From positions 2,187,248 through 2,251,247 of the forward strand of contig CACVBU010000726.1 of NCBI GenBank assembly GCA_902728285.1: DNA of 64,000 bases, in the 5' to 3' direction. This stretch comes from Clytia hemisphaerica (taxonomy: Eukaryota > Cnidaria > Hydrozoa > Leptothecata > Clytiidae). Under the pieces are notes generated by a model. That model was not told the origin of the DNA. It was given only the letters and a program-made list of their open reading frames with translations, and searched no databases. Shown one piece after another: positions 13,197 to 24,789 of this stretch. Both the position numbers and the translations under genes were made by a program. Positions within the stretch are counted from its first letter, which is position 1; every line of letters begins with the position of its first letter.

Positions 13197-16100
13197 ATGT
13201 CTAAAAGGAAGCAAGAAACTTTTGATAAGAAAACAGATTGGAGAGAGCATGCAGGGAAAGTGAAGGTGAAGCGAACCTCGAGAAATGGCAAATCAAGCAA
13301 GGATAAAACAACACCAGCTGCAATTATTATTCCACTTGAAGAGACTATTTTAAAACATGGTGAATTTAAATGCATATTACATGCCACAGACCCAGCAGGT
13401 GCTCTCAAGAAATATCCAAGATTAACATCTCAAGAGTACGTCAACTTTGAATTCGATGAGATTACATTAGAAACCATCAAAGAGGCATGTAATAAACATT
13501 TCAGACACAAGTCTGAAAAAGTCTTGCCACCTGGTATGACATGTGATCTTTTAACATCTGATCTTGGTCCGTCGTGTGAAAAGTTGAGCCATTTAGAGGA
13601 AAAACTTGCCCATGTCAGGTTCATAAAAATCCAAGACCGATCCAATGCCAATGGAAATATAGTCAACTCAGGTAATCGTTACGCACTTTTCAGAGAAAGG
13701 TTGATTTCGCGGCTAATTCTTGCGATTAAAGGCTAGTTGAGCTCTTTTTAGATAGCTAATGCATTTTCCAACCTTTTTCATTCATATAAGCTATCTTCGA
13801 TAAGCCAAAATTCATTAAACAACATTTTTCAACTGCGTAATGATTAGGTGCCAAATCTGCAATTATTCCGCATTTTTCCCTATCGATTCCGCGCATGCGG
13901 AATGATTGCGGAAGCTGCGTAACGTTTGAGAACCCTGATTACGCATCCCTAATCTAATCGTTACGCAGGGTTATTGATCAAAGGGAAAACAAATAAATCA
14001 ACAAATAATTGAACATTGACATAATACTTTTCTTTTTTTCTTATGTTTTAGATGTACTCGGGAGCATTTCATTAAAAAAATCATTGAAAATACATTTGCG
14101 ATTCACTTTTTTTACGTTCAAGTAATGCTTGTGGACCCTTTGGTAATCGGGACAAATCCACTTGTGATTGGCTTGTGGTATCATTTCCAGCGGACCACAT
14201 ATGATATTATCCACTGGAAAGATATCTTCGTCAGACCGGGGCTTCTTTAGGATATTGTCAGATGTCCCGAGCTTTCTTTCGCAGCAATCCATTGCTAATG
14301 CGACAGTGATGCCTTCCTCGTCATGAATGAATCTCTTTTTCGCTTGTCCGATGTACAATGCATCGGACTTGTCGTGCGAAAAGATGACGCCAAACCAACT
14401 ACCAACAATTTCATCTTCAGACATATTAGGAGCAGAAAACTTCCTCCAAAGCTCCTCCATGACATAGAGCCTGGAAAAATCAGACCTGAATGGTAATGGC
14501 TTATCAATCACCGACTCGCTCTCCTGCTCTCCTTCCGACGACAATCCTTCTGATTCTTCTGTCTCCATTCCTTCTTCAAACACCTCTTCGTCCATCTCGT
14601 CGAAACTCTCCTCGCCATAATTGTATTCATCATCTAATTTTTTCTTCTTTCTGGCTTTAGCAGCCTTCTTCTTTCCAGTCGATTCCTTTTTGGCGGCCTC
14701 CGTCTCCTTCTTCTTTTCCTCTCGCAAACGCTTTCTTTCCGCTTTTTGTCTTTCCTTTTCCTCTTTTTCAGCTTCTTTAGCTTCTATGGCATCCAAAAAT
14801 TCCTTTTGAGTAACAACCTATAAAGCAACAGATGAAATTATATTAGAAACGTCTTTATCTTCGAAGAAAGGTTTTTGCATCGTCCGCCACAACTGCACAG
14901 TTACTATGATTATGTCTATGAGAAATATATCCCAGAACAATATTATCAATAAGATGAAATGTTATTTGAATTTTTCTTACCTGACCACGTAGATCCAACT
15001 TTTGTCTCTTTCTGTTGGCCTTCTTTTCGTTTTGAGGCTTTATCCGATTAAGGAAGAGCTCCTCAAAAGATGTGTTACTCGGTGTTGTGTTAGGTGTTGT
15101 GTTGGACGTTGTGCTAGGGTGTGTTTGTTGATGCTGTTGTTGTTTTTGATCAGGTACTAATTCCCATTTCGGGATCCAATGGAATCCTGGGGGCGTTGGT
15201 TGAAATGGGTAAGGTCCAATCAGCGTCAATAAGGTCTCCTGATTGGACTTTGACGAAATGTTACGTGCAGCGTTAGGTTCCGCCGATTTCGGGGTTGAAA
15301 CATTGCATGATCGAGGTTGAATATTTTCTTTATTGGCGGTAGAAATTGATGGCTGGTCCAGATCAGGTTGCGGTAATTTTGAGGGGTCGGTTGTTGTATC
15401 CGTCGAAGTAGCGACATCAAATTCAATTTCACTTTAGAAGAAAGAAAAGCAAGTGCAAGCAAGTATCAAGGTAAGGTTAGGTTTAGTTTCTGCTGTCATT
15501 TACGATTCTTATCAACTAATTTAGTCTTGCTAATTTACCCTGCTATTAGATAATCAATGTCACTTAAGTTGACAATTGTTAAACCCGTTGAAAAGTACCT
15601 TATGTTTCATTTTCAAAGAGTTCTTTAATAACCTTTTACGAGTAACAATCTTTATGAACTTACTCGTCAGCCAGCTTATCCCAGTCTAATGGTTCACCAG
15701 TTGCCTTCCATTCCACAAACTTTTTCAACAGTCTCGGGTCCAGTCGTCGTTCTGGATATTTGGAACGGTCTACAGGAAATATTCCTGAAAAAAGGAATTA
15801 TAAACCATACTAGACTGTAGTGTCATATCATTTCGACACCCCTGTATCAGTCTTTCGACCAGTTAGCACAAATCTTAATATCTTAGCTCACGGGGACTAA
15901 AATTTATTCTTCAAAAAATAGCAATCCCCTAGTAATTGAAAAATACCTGTTTTCTGAAATCCTGAGATGGCATTTTCTTTTGTCATTCCACGGGGCCAAA
16001 CTTTACACAATTCGTTGACAAATTCGCATTTAGTCAAGGGCTGTTTGATCCCCAAAACTGAAACCCGGTTATGTAGATTCTTGTCCCACGCACGTTTCAA

Positions 16101-19100
16101 TGGACCGAAACATGAAACGTCAAGCGGTTGTAGGACATCAGTCACATGAGGCGGAAATTTAATGATTATGATATCCTCTTCAATCGCCTTCTTGATGACA
16201 GCAATGGATATATGAGTCAAGTGCCCGTCAAATAGCAGCAACAACGGGCGTTCAGTGACCTTCTCGCAAAACAAGAAAAACCATTTAGTAAATGTTGATG
16301 TCTCCATCCAACCTAGTAAGAAAAAGAGTAGAAAGGTAAAGTATTTTAATATAATAATATTTAATAAAATTTTGAAACAATTTGAAATCCCTACTGAAAA
16401 GTAGCAATATACTAATTGCCATCTACAGTAAACCTGATTACGACAAGATTGTCAAAATAGTAGTAGGTAAAGTATTAAAGAAACATACCATTTTCAGACT
16501 TCCCATACCATGTATTGGGTAAGGCCTCATCTCCATACCAAGAGGTCAAAATGTTCTTCCCTTTGAAAACAATCAAGGGATCGAGCACTGTACCATCAGC
16601 ACAACTAACGCCCAAAACCGTGATGTTTTCTCGACCCGCGCCATAGCGCATTCTTAGCGCTTTTTCACCCTGATGAAGTTAAGAGAAAGGAATATATAGA
16701 AAATACAAGTTACGATTTGGTACTTTTCTATCTAATTATATGAAGATAAGCCCGTCCTCCATTGAGTGAATCAAATGCTAAAGATATAAAAATAATGCTG
16801 TACACATTAAGATCAGTACTAACCTTGATAGTGACAACTTTTCCTTTGCTAGGATCGGTAGGGAATCCACTTTCATCACAATTCCAAATCCTTGATTCGT
16901 CTATTTCTGGCCTCTCCTTTAAAACCTAGAATATAGAGATGGTGTTTCTTAAATTTAAATGAACGATTCAAAGCTAGAGAATTTGCCTGTCTGAAATTAG
17001 TTATTTCATCAAAGTAGAGAGTAAAAAATCTATATCTAGTATTCACCTGCTCGATTTTATCAAAAAAATCGTAAATGATGAAAGGGTTGGCTGTTGCGGA
17101 TTTTCGTGGGGCGCTTATCATTTCTGCTTTCTTGTTAGAGAGCTTATTTCGTGCCATAAAATTTCCCATCCAGTGCATTCCCGGGCGGTTATCATTCGAC
17201 TTGAATTCTGTCGGGAAGATCTTGTTCATAGTCAAATAGTCTTGCACAATATCCTGATTATAAAAGAAAGATAAAAACATGAGGAAAACACGTAATTGAC
17301 GAGCTCGATCCTACGAAAGTAAAGAATCTCAGAATTTACGTTTGACAAAAACTGACATAATTACCAGAATGTTGTCTTTTGTGGGGCAAAAGCCATGGTT
17401 GCAAACAACTCCTATGCACGTAGCCAATTCTTCCTCAGTCTCGTCACCCAAAGCATTCCTATGGTGTTAATAAGAAAAACTTGCATAAAAATTAAGCTAT
17501 ATACGCACCCTAACAAAAACATCAACCTTTATAAAAAGAAATTCGTTAGGAACGCTGGGCAAAAGTATTGTCACTCAAAGTAACCTTCCAGTGCAATAAC
17601 TAGATACCTTCTTCCACCTCTTCCAAGCTCCTTATTGTTGTTTTTCTTTTTGAGCCTAAACCTAAGGGTCGACTCATCTACCCCGTGTTTTTTTGCCACT
17701 CCACGGATACTAACACCTGGAACACTCTGGTATTCATGGATGGCGTTTGCCATATCTTCCTCTACCCATTGATTTTTTGCTTTAACTTTTACTTTTTGAA
17801 AGTTTTTTTTCTTTGCCATTATATACTTTTTTATTTTACTAAAAAATAGAAAACAATTATAATTCAATTGAAAATACAATATAATAAAAAAGATAGAAAT
17901 TTAGCTCGTAATCGTAGCACATGTTTACTTGAAGAAGGTCTTGAAAGGAAAGAAATCTTCATTGAAAAATCCCTCGTGAAAATATGAGAGAAAGCATTGT
18001 TTGAAAGTAGCCAATCAGTGGATCGGAAAACTGTTAAGAAAACCAATTGGCTATTAAACTGTGTTGAAAAGATATTACTTGAAACAATGTATTGGCGACT
18101 TTAAGCTTGAATGGTAACTTGAAAAGGTGCGTAATGATTGGGCTACCCTCGTTAATTTTACGCACCTAATTGATCCGCGGCTCTTGTTATTTATCACGGA
18201 ACATTCAAGAAAAAACATTTGGTGGGATAAAACGTACTTGAATAGGCTGTTTCTTAGCAACAACCATTTGCGCGCTATCTTGTACCCAGATCTCCTCAGT
18301 TCAAAAGTTACTTCATCCTTCTAAACTATCAAAATGGTATCGCCACAGCGCATTTTCTTTAAAGCGAATTTTGGCGAGCGGGAAGTCAAAACAGAAACAA
18401 ATTATTGGTACAAAAGGTAGGGAAATGTTTTGGCTTTCATAATAATTTTACTTCAAGGTTAGAAACCAAGTATATCATGAAATATTGGCGATTCAAAAAG
18501 TGCGTAAGAATTAGGAGTGCGTAACGATTACCCGAGTTGACTATAATGAATATGAAAGCACTCGCCATAGCACTACCACTACTACTCAATCTACTACTAA
18601 CAAGATGATTGGCCCCTCTCACAACTTCTCTACCAGCACTAAATTGCCGAAAATACTGAAAAGTGCACCACCACCTAAAATTTTAAAATCAAAAATGGTG
18701 GCACCACCCAAAAGTCTTGGGGTATCCTCCATGTTGAAATTAGGAAAGCCTATAATTAAAATAAATTCTTCATTCTTGAATGTTGAATTAAGTGACTTTG
18801 AAATAACAAACAGTGGATGGTCCAAGCCAACTGTAGTAAAATTTAAGGTAGGAGAGACACCATTTGCATCCGGAGGTTTTCGTCACGCATTCCGAGCCAA
18901 AACAGAACCATTTGACGGGAAAGAATATGTACTTAAGAAATACACTGCTGAATCGTTGAAAAATCTTTACAGACTGGAAGAAACTCCAAATGCCCATGCC
19001 CGAAAGTCTGTACAATTGAATGCACTTGCTTCAAATTTTGCAGCTCAGATGAAAAACGAATTGCCCAATGAGTATCTCTGTATGGAGTACAATAGTCTGA

Positions 19101-19486
19101 TGCTTGGTACAGTAATGGAAACAAAAGAGATAGTCACGGTGGAAAGATTTATTGAAGGTCAATTTCTTAAGTATGTAAACAATGATGGTAATGTTATTCC
19201 AACTAATGGGCTTATGCAAGACATGGCAGAAGCATTCAGTCACTTCACTTTTGCAAAATCAAACAGTCAACTTATGGTTTTAGATATTCAAGGGTCAAAT
19301 GAAATTATGTTTGATCCAGAGGTTGCTACAGTTGGGGATACCTATGATGAAAACGGATCTCTTAATTTTTGTATGGGGAATATGTCCAAGGAGGCTATAG
19401 TAACATTTTTTCGTATGCACAAGTGTGGGACATTGTGTCAACTATTGAAAATAGACAGTTTGAAAATAGTTGATGTTAATGAATAG
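13197..19486 (+). CDS. Transposon-borne alpha-kinase (MHCK/EF2K family), split by a pogo-like element
   Basis: The kinase domain lies at 18605-19486. It has the glycine-rich FASGGFRHAFRA, a putative ATP lysine in EYVLKKY, VERFIEGQFLKYVNN, AFSHFTF, the catalytic-type MVLDIQG and DPEVAT. It ends with HKCGTLC, which matches the HxCxxxC half of the zinc site of alpha-kinases. The N-terminal exon (13197-13671) contains EFDEITLETIKEACNKHF, MTCDLLTSDLGPSC and HVRFI, of unknown function. A pogo-like element separates the halves. Splicing CTCAG|GTAATC (donor after 13671) to CCCGAG|TTGAC (exon from 18537) gives 474 aa in frame. Without splicing, translation could start at ATG 18605. Substrates are unknown; family members phosphorylate Ser/Thr. 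It lies convergent to the integrase. Confidence 0.88.
13662..18541. mobile_element. Intact pogo-like transposon nested in the alpha-kinase gene
   Basis: The 25-bp terminal inverted repeats start GTCAACTCRGGTAATCGTTA (13662-13686 and 18517-18541, one mismatch), with a TA target duplication (13660-13661 and 18542-18543). Degenerate GTGCGTAA motifs recur near the right end (18127 and 18500). It encodes one spliced transposase on -, opposite in direction to the alpha-kinase gene it interrupts. TA duplication, pipsqueak-type HTH and DDD catalytic core place it in the Tc1/mariner superfamily, pogo branch. Confidence 0.93.
14041..17819 (-). CDS. Pogo-like transposase (HTH-psq plus DDE_1), nine exons
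   Basis: It catalyses cut-and-paste transposition of its own element. Exons on -: 17819-17608, 17458-17365, 17253-17047, 16925-16824, 16669-16489, 16312-15947, 15784-15664, 15431-14981, 14817-14041. All have GT-AG borders and agreeing phases, giving 836 aa. The N-terminus has a pipsqueak-type HTH (EYQSVPGVSIRGVAKKHGVD), then a second DNA-binding segment around RPGMHWMGNFMARN. The catalytic core has D in WNCDESGFPT (about 188), D in LLLFDGHLTH (about 294) and D in VLQPLDVSCFGP (about 330), matching the DDD of pogo/Tigger. A low-complexity linker and a Lys/Glu-rich coiled coil follow. A C-terminal segment with GSWFGVIF and ALYIGQAKKRF may be a small beta-barrel. No stop or frameshift is seen. 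Confidence 0.93.
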
Positions 19487-19836
19487 GTTGCAATATGACT
19501 GATAAAAAAAGTTGAGATTTTTTTACAAAAGTTGTCGAGATTTATTAATGACAATTGTTGAGATTTGTTTTAACTTACACAAGGACGATTGATGAAAGTT
19601 GTCTAAAAAAAATGTGCAATTTTAATCACACTGAAACGTTGCGTTATTCTTTGTTTTTAAATTCATCTACCCTACTTGTACTGTTTCTATTGATATCATA
19701 AGTTATGACCTTGCTTTTTCAAGCCCTAGGAGAAAGGCCTGTTTCTATGTTTAGAGTTTCAGTTTCTTAATTTTTTTTGCTATTTTTTAAAAACAATCTA
19801 TCTAAAGAATTTATTAGGATGATTTTATTCCCATAG

Positions 19837-20276
19837 GGACCATTCAAAAAGTATGTACGCTCGAGAGGGAGGAGGGGGGTACTCCCAAAAGCATATGAAA
19901 GCGTACATGGGGGAGGGGGTCCTTGAGGAGAAGTACGTACGCTCGTAATGTTTCCTAAATGTCTTTCTTGAGAGAAAACCGCAATATTTTCACATCAAAA
20001 AATTGTTTTTGCAATTGATATTTTTCATTTCTCTTTTGGTATTTTTGTTCATCTTGTAGATTCTTTTAATTTCTTGAGACTTTGTTATAAATATGATTGG
20101 ATACCTACTTATTCTAATGTTACAAGAGTTTCAAGTTTCGACTTTGGTTAGGGGGTTGTACTAAAAAGCGTACGTACGCTGAAGGGGGGGGGGGTACACA
20201 TAAAGCGTACGAAAGCGTACAATCGGTGAGGGGGAGTCAAAAATTTTTTCGAGCGTACATACTTTTTGAATGGTCC
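19837..20276. mobile_element. 440-bp MITE between the convergent alpha-kinase and integrase genes
   Basis: The 28-bp perfect terminal inverted repeats start GGACCATTCAAAAAGTATGT. Inside are GTACGTACGCT palindromes and G-runs. Each half repeats a GCGTAC...GGGGGAGGGGG pattern, so the element folds on itself. No target duplication could be assigned with certainty. It occupies the non-coding space between the stop codons at 19486 and 20348. Confidence 0.85.
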
Positions 20277-20347
20277 AATATAGAATATCCAAGTATTAGT
20301 TCTCTTATAGGTGTACTTTTTATTTTATTTCATTTAAAATTTTTTGT

Positions 20348-22180
20348 TTAAGACAAATATTTTACATCGAGGTAAGCCTTAACATATTCTTGTGAAGGTA
20401 TTTTTGATGGGTCTTCAATTATTTGTGTAAACTTCAATTTCGTATCCAAGTCCAAGTAGTCTTCTGGTGTTTCAAGAATCCCAGACAATTCAGCTACCTC
20501 TTGGAGTTGCTCTGGTTTGATTTGAAAGCCTATAAGAAAAATGAAAATGTGACTGTCTTTTACTTCTTTCTCTGTAAAATATTTTAAGCTATGTGATTCG
20601 AATTAGTCAATAAATCAGAGTCTGCCGGGAATTTGGTGGTCAATAAAGATCTATCTATATTTCGTCTTTGTTTACCATTATTGTTACACGTTATTGTTAT
20701 AATTTCTAGATAAATTTCCTATTTTTCAACAAAAAACTATACTTACCACATTTTTCCATATCATATTTCTCTGGGAATGAATAAATATGATTTGGTATAC
20801 CATCAGGTAAATAACATCCTCTTTGCTTTCTTATTCTATGCGTGTTCCAAACCAGATCTTTAAACTCATCAAGTTCTCGTTGGATTAGTGGAATCATAAC
20901 GTACTTCATTGCATCTCTATTAGAAATGATAGGACTTGATTTAAGAAATAAACTGATCAAAACATCCAGTCCAGTCTATTTTATTAATATTTCTCAACGA
21001 CCTTAAGAGAAGTCCATCATTTTGCTAAACAAAGCCTCATAATAACCTATTTTTATAGGTTTTTAAATAGTACATTTTACAACCCCGGGCAACTTATTTG
21101 ACCCCTCCTATGTTAATTAAGCATCAAAGAATGAGGTTGTACGTATTCCAGAAATAAAATGTACCTATCTTGTTCATTTTCTGGATCATAATGATGCTGA
21201 TCTTTAAGCCAAACGAGTCCCTCTTTGAAGAATTTTTCAAGTCGCTCATGTAACTCTCGCCACCAACGTTCAATCTGTTATTTAAAGTCGAGAAATTCGA
21301 AATATTAATTTTATATTTTGCCTAAACCCCTTCCCTTTAAATAAAATTTGCTTGACATCATCGCTAAAAATAAAAAACTTTATCCTTTGCTCATTTGACT
21401 CAGACCTCATTGTTTATAACTCAATACCTGGTTAGTTGTCGACGGACCATAAATAACAGAATCACTTGGCTCATCAATCACCTGGTCTTCGCTACAAGTC
21501 TTGTTTCGTAGATACGATTGCATTGTTGCCATTGTCCCAGTTTCTGAACCTTTATCAATTCGCATAAAATTAGGCATACAATTAGATTTGGATAGGTAGT
21601 CCCAATGCCACTTTCCAATCAGCTGTGGGTTGCTGTTTGTATCCCATACTTTTAACCAAAGAATTTTGCGACTGGCTGTATCAATGCAACCATAGATAGC
21701 AAGGGGAAAGGTCCAATTTTGATATCCCATTAATTTATCATGGCCGTCTAGCGACCACACCCAATTTGAACCGGCTGAATAAAAGTGACCTCTTGGTTTC
21801 TTTTTGTTTTGAAGTCTTCGCTCCTCTAGTAGGCCAGGGTTAGCATCATACATGACGTTATGGACTACATCTCGTGGCACATTCATGGAATATTTCTGCC
21901 GAATTTTCTGGTGCATAGCCCTGTATCCGAGCAAAGCACCAGGTCCAGCCATTTCTTTTGTCACGGCACTTTCTATGCGTTCAATTGGAATTGTGTAATC
22001 AGTGTATCGAATGCCAAAATGTGCTAATCGACGATCAAGAGATCTCAAACTCCATGGGTATTGAGAAAAATCTCTCTGCACAAAGTCCAATATTTCCTCT
22101 CTTTTGGTTCTTGAAGCCACATAGTTTTTTAACGCAGCTTTAAGTTCGTAGTTATTCTTCCAACTAAAAGAGTACGCCAT
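20348..22180 (-). CDS. IS3EU-like DDE integrase/transposase, four exons
   Basis: It probably cuts and joins the ends of the 12819-22617 element. Exons on -: 22180-21428, 21274-21165, 20916-20747, 20529-20348; phases agree and give 404 aa. The N-terminal region has HTH-like spacing (RTKREEILDFVQRDFSQYPW). An rve-type core follows: first Asp in WSLDGHDKL (D145), then AIYGCIDTASRKILWLKVW, second Asp in MRIDKGSETG (D209), and the catalytic Glu in NQIERWWREL (E253). An intron falls just before that Glu. The C-terminal 150 residues are conserved-looking but have no motif I recognise. The start is the ATG 417 bp from the right terminus. It resembles integrase-core proteins found in many invertebrate and fish genomes. 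The class is confident; the IS3EU label less so. Confidence 0.87.
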
Positions 22181-22967
22181 TTTGCATTCTCTCAGGCAGA
22201 TCTAAAAAGGTCAGAAAATTCAGGGTTTTTAAATCGAATGTTTTCTTTTTTGGCGCGAAATATTATTCACCATCCATTTGAATAATATATACAATCTAAA
22301 AGTCGTACCTCAAAACAACTAGCGGGAAAATTATTCCAACTTTCAATCTATTTGAAGTACGCAATCATTCTAAAGGTTATAACTCAAAACAACTATCTGT
22401 GGCAGTTCTCGGCCTGTCGTATTTTACATTTTTATTTCAAAAAGATTTTTATAAATGACAGTTGTCGGCCTAGCAAATATTTTTATTTTTATTTTTAAAA
22501 ATACATTTAATTTTGATTTGGCAGTTCTCGGCCAATGAGTTATTTAATTTTCAACTTTAATCTTTTATTTCTATTTTAAAATAATATTTTCTTATGTGGC
22601 AGCTCTCGGCCACCATACAGTTGGCCCTGTCAGCTTGTTAGTTGGGTGTTTAAGATAATAACGGCAATTATTTCTTTTTCGGCAACCTATTGCCGAAAAC
22701 AGCAGTTTTCCAACGATAACACGCTGAATCAGCAGAAAAGTCAAAGTAAATAAATCAAAATTACCGTTTGTATTATAAACACTCGACTGCTTGTATCATG
22801 TCATGTAAGTATTTTTACTGTTTTATACCATGCTTTTAAACTGTCATCATTAGAAACTGCACATGTAAGTTTTTCTTGTACAACTTTGTATGAATTTGTG
22901 ATACCTAAGCAAAAACAATCAGTGAAGAAAATGAATTCAAGAATGATTGACTTTTGCTTTTAGGATT

Positions 22968-22997
22968 AAAAAGCTAGCTACCGTAAGCTAGCTTTTT
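22968..22997. repeat. Perfect hairpin abutting a transposon end
   Basis: The 12-bp arms AAAAAGCTAGCT and AGCTAGCTTTTT flank a 6-base loop. The 3' arm overlaps the 8-bp target duplication GCTTTTTG of the neighbouring element, so the transposon inserted at the edge of a palindrome. Confidence 0.8.
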
Positions 22998-23773
22998 GAC
23001 GACCCTGCCGGTGCACCCGACAGTCGGGTGCTGTTGTCGGGTGCTCGAAGTTAGAAATTTTAACACCCGACAGTCGGGTGCACTTTGTCGGGTGCTATAC
23101 CTTAGGCGCTCTTGACAGCACCCGACATGCAACGGGCGGGCGGCGATTTCCTGAGGCGGAAAACGGGTTCTTTTTACTACCGCCCCGCCTGTAGTTGGCG
23201 CGCGGCGATTTCGACGAAATTACTCTGTGCTGTCAAACGAATCTCTTTGGTCAAACAATGTGATTTCCAATTCTTGGGTTTTGATCAAGTTTTGATGTTT
23301 CTTCTCTTGGAAGGAGTTCACAGATTAACCTTTTCCTTTTCTTTTTATTCATGGGGTGATGGAACGACGGTAAAACGACGAAACGACGAAGACAACAGAC
23401 AACATTTCATCAATTAATGTGTCACCATCAACGCAACCTTCACAAGTACTTAGGTAGGCTTTCAAAGTGAAAAAAAAAAAAACATTCCGGGTATTAAAAT
23501 CATATCTAGGTAGGTTTTCCTACTTTTACCTACCTGAAAGTTGAGTATCTTTAAATTTTTAAGTAACGTTCAATTTGTCTGAGCTGATTGAGTAACCTCG
23601 TCAACTGGACGCTATATATTACCTGGGTTTTCGTATTGTAACGACACACTACTTTGCCGAATTTTTTGTTTTATCTATTTAGCGTACCACCACCGTTCTT
23701 GTACAAGTAACCATTACGTACATGCAAACTGTTTGGATGGCTGGGACAATTTTTTTTCTCTTCTCTTTTATCA

Positions 23774-23890
23774 GGACAGGCTTGGAATAGATTGCCCAAT
23801 GAGACCAAAACATCTGAATCATTAGAATGCTTTAAAACAAAAATGAAAGCAAAAATATATTGTTCTTGCAAACTGTGCTCAATCTTTTAA
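23774..23890 (+). pseudogene. LINE reverse-transcriptase C-terminal fragment
   Basis: The + frame reads GQAWNRLPNETKTSESLECF then KTKMKAKIY and a stop at 23888-23890. This is the W-N-x-L-P ... FK-x-KLK pattern that ends many LINE ORF2 proteins. No RT catalytic motif is found upstream, so it is a remnant. Confidence 0.5.
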
Positions 23891-24731
23891 TGGTTTTAGA
23901 ATTTTTATCCTATATTATTTACTATTAAGTAAATATTAGATTGTCATGTTGGTTTGAATTAGTCTCTTGTACTATTTTGTTTTGTACCAACGTTAAACTA
24001 GTCATAGCTTTCACTAAATGCCCCCACTGAAAGGTCATGCCATGCATTTATAAAGCTTTTAATGCTTTAAAGATTTATAAAGCTTTTAATTCTTTAAAGA
24101 TTGAAACATAAAAAATAATCAGGAATAATTAATTGATTTGATTATTGATTGATTAATTGATTGATTCTCTATTGCTACTTTGCCTAATAAACAATAGTCA
24201 AGAGGATACTGCGGATAAAATTTATCAAAAAGTTCTGCGCCATCTTAAATAGGGCGAAATAGAAACCAATCCTAGCTAAGGGGCCCGGACTCCACTCGCC
24301 TACGCTGTGATTGCACTTCTCAAGCAAAATCTTTTATGTTATTGGTCAAAAGAAAAATAAAGGAATGCCATTGTGGTCCATTCAGACGTACAGTCGAGAA
24401 AAGTAGATATGCGCCTAATTTTTTTTTTAAGTGCATAGTACTTTTTCATGATGCAATCTTCTCTCCTTAAGCTAAAAGGATTAAATCCATTAAGATTATC
24501 ACAACGCAGACAATGAAGAGACGTGCCTTCAGGAAGCTATACTTTTTGAGTTTATAGCTATATACTTTCACTTCATGGTGTTTCTGTATGACTGTCTGTG
24601 TGCCTAGTCTAACCACCGTTAAATGCCTTCGGGAAGGTCCCTCCTAACTTGGAAGCCAGAATTGGAGCTATTTCACCAAACTACTGGAGCGCAAGTTATT
24701 ACGTAGGCTATCGCAACAACTGAAAAAGTTG

Positions 24732-24789
24732 AAATAGATTTACCACACTGAACAAACAGTGAAAACACTCTAATGAGGTAAATCTATTT
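24732..24789. repeat. Small inverted repeat
   Basis: AAATAGATTTACC and its complement GGTAAATCTATTT enclose about 32 bases containing CACTGAACAAACAGTG, itself an inverted repeat. It may be a short MITE or a fragment. Confidence 0.5.

Larger units (their letters stand above)
12819..22617. mobile_element. 9.8-kb IS3EU-like DNA transposon carrying an alpha-kinase gene
   Basis: Perfect 21-bp terminal inverted repeats start TATGGTGGCCGAGAGCTGCC (12819-12839 and 22597-22617). They are flanked by the 6-bp target duplication CAGTTG (12813-12818 and 22618-22623). Variants of TGGCAGTTCTCGGCC recur inside both ends (12934-12948, 13011-13026, 22400-22414, 22456-22470, 22519-22533), probably transposase-binding sites. 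It carries two convergent genes: an alpha-kinase on + (from 13197) and a DDE integrase on - (from 22180). A pogo-like element (13662-18541) and a MITE (19837-20276) are inserted within it. Intact ORFs and perfect ends suggest recent activity. The IS3EU assignment rests on the integrase type and the 6-bp duplication, recalled from Repbase conventions. Confidence 0.9.
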
